Shown here: positions 5,081 through 5,090 of the stretch, in pieces
How the letters are laid out: each line of letters opens with the position of its first letter
How positions within the stretch are numbered: the first letter of the stretch is position 1
Assembly: GCA_049509675.1 (NCBI GenBank)
Contig: JBEKZQ010000449.1
Span: forward strand, 1-5,090
Direction of reading: 5' to 3'
From: JBEKZQ01 sp049509675
Lineage (GTDB): Bacteria; Planctomycetota; Planctomycetia; Pirellulales; Thermoguttaceae
DNA length: 5,090 nucleotides
The notes under the pieces: generated by a model
What the model saw: only the letters and a program-made list of their open reading frames with translations
Database searches by the model: none
What the model was told of the DNA's origin: nothing
Made by a program: the position numbers and the translations under genes

Positions 5081-5090
5081 ATGGCACTGA
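5081..5090 (+). CDS. Start of a rightward gene cut by the window edge
   Basis: A very strong ribosome-binding site AAAGGAGG (5064-5071) sits 9 nt before ATG GCA CTG (Met-Ala-Leu), after which the window ends. It is the best Shine-Dalgarno site in the window, so a real coding start is likely although the product cannot be read. It diverges from the SDR gene across the 335-bp intergenic region. No convincing sigma-70 promoter was found close upstream; a sigma-54-like match lies 320 bp away at 4745-4759. Confidence 0.6.

Overview
This 5,090-bp, GC-rich window looks like a planctomycete chromosome segment, probably Pirellulales-like. The clues are a secreted DUF1080 protein (a family greatly expanded in that phylum) and two kinds of short palindromic repeat that I associate from memory with planctomycete genomes: the 'GGACGGATTGGCAATCC' type, which reads TDCQSV when translated, and the 'CACTGGC-GCCAGTG' type. 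The taxonomic call is inference; no rRNA or other marker gene is present.

Layout, left to right. (1) Bases 1-358 hold no convincing gene. They do hold a clean 3' half of a tRNA with a CAU anticodon (about 121-164) whose 5' half is missing, which is what an integrase attachment-site remnant looks like. (2) 359-1138 (-) encodes an exported DUF1080 / 3-keto-disaccharide hydrolase-like protein. (3) A compact divergent promoter region (about 1139-1319) carries a near-consensus TTGACA-N17-TTTAAT promoter facing left and an extended -10 (TGCTATACT) facing right. (4) 1320-2213 (+) encodes the membrane undecaprenyl-diphosphatase UppP. Its central loop contains an in-frame tandem duplication of a 24-bp palindromic element, and a related palindrome recurs at 2247-2268 between the convergent ends of uppP and the next gene. 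(5) 2289-3500 (-) encodes an ATP-grasp ligase of unknown substrate. (6) 3501-3737 holds a perfect nested 25-bp inverted repeat (3542-3601) and a possible 32-codon small gene (3610-3708, -). (7) 3738-4745 (-) encodes an extended-SDR NAD-dependent epimerase/dehydratase of the 3-beta-HSD/OleD-like type, with His at the position of the catalytic Tyr. (8) 4746-5080 is a 335-bp divergent intergenic region with several hairpins and possible promoters. (9) At 5081 a rightward gene begins behind a strong Shine-Dalgarno site; only its first three codons are in the window.

Functionally, uppP recycles the undecaprenyl carrier used for envelope glycans. The SDR and the ATP-grasp gene run in the same direction and may be co-transcribed, with the small ORF and the nested palindrome between them. 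Nothing shows that uppP, the SDR/ATP-grasp pair and the DUF1080 gene form one pathway; the strand changes argue for separate transcription units.

I found no convincing new defence or mobile system. The points most worth a second look are the tRNA-half scar, the colonisation of the uppP coding sequence by a dispersed palindrome, the Tyr-to-His change in the SDR, and the small ORFs.
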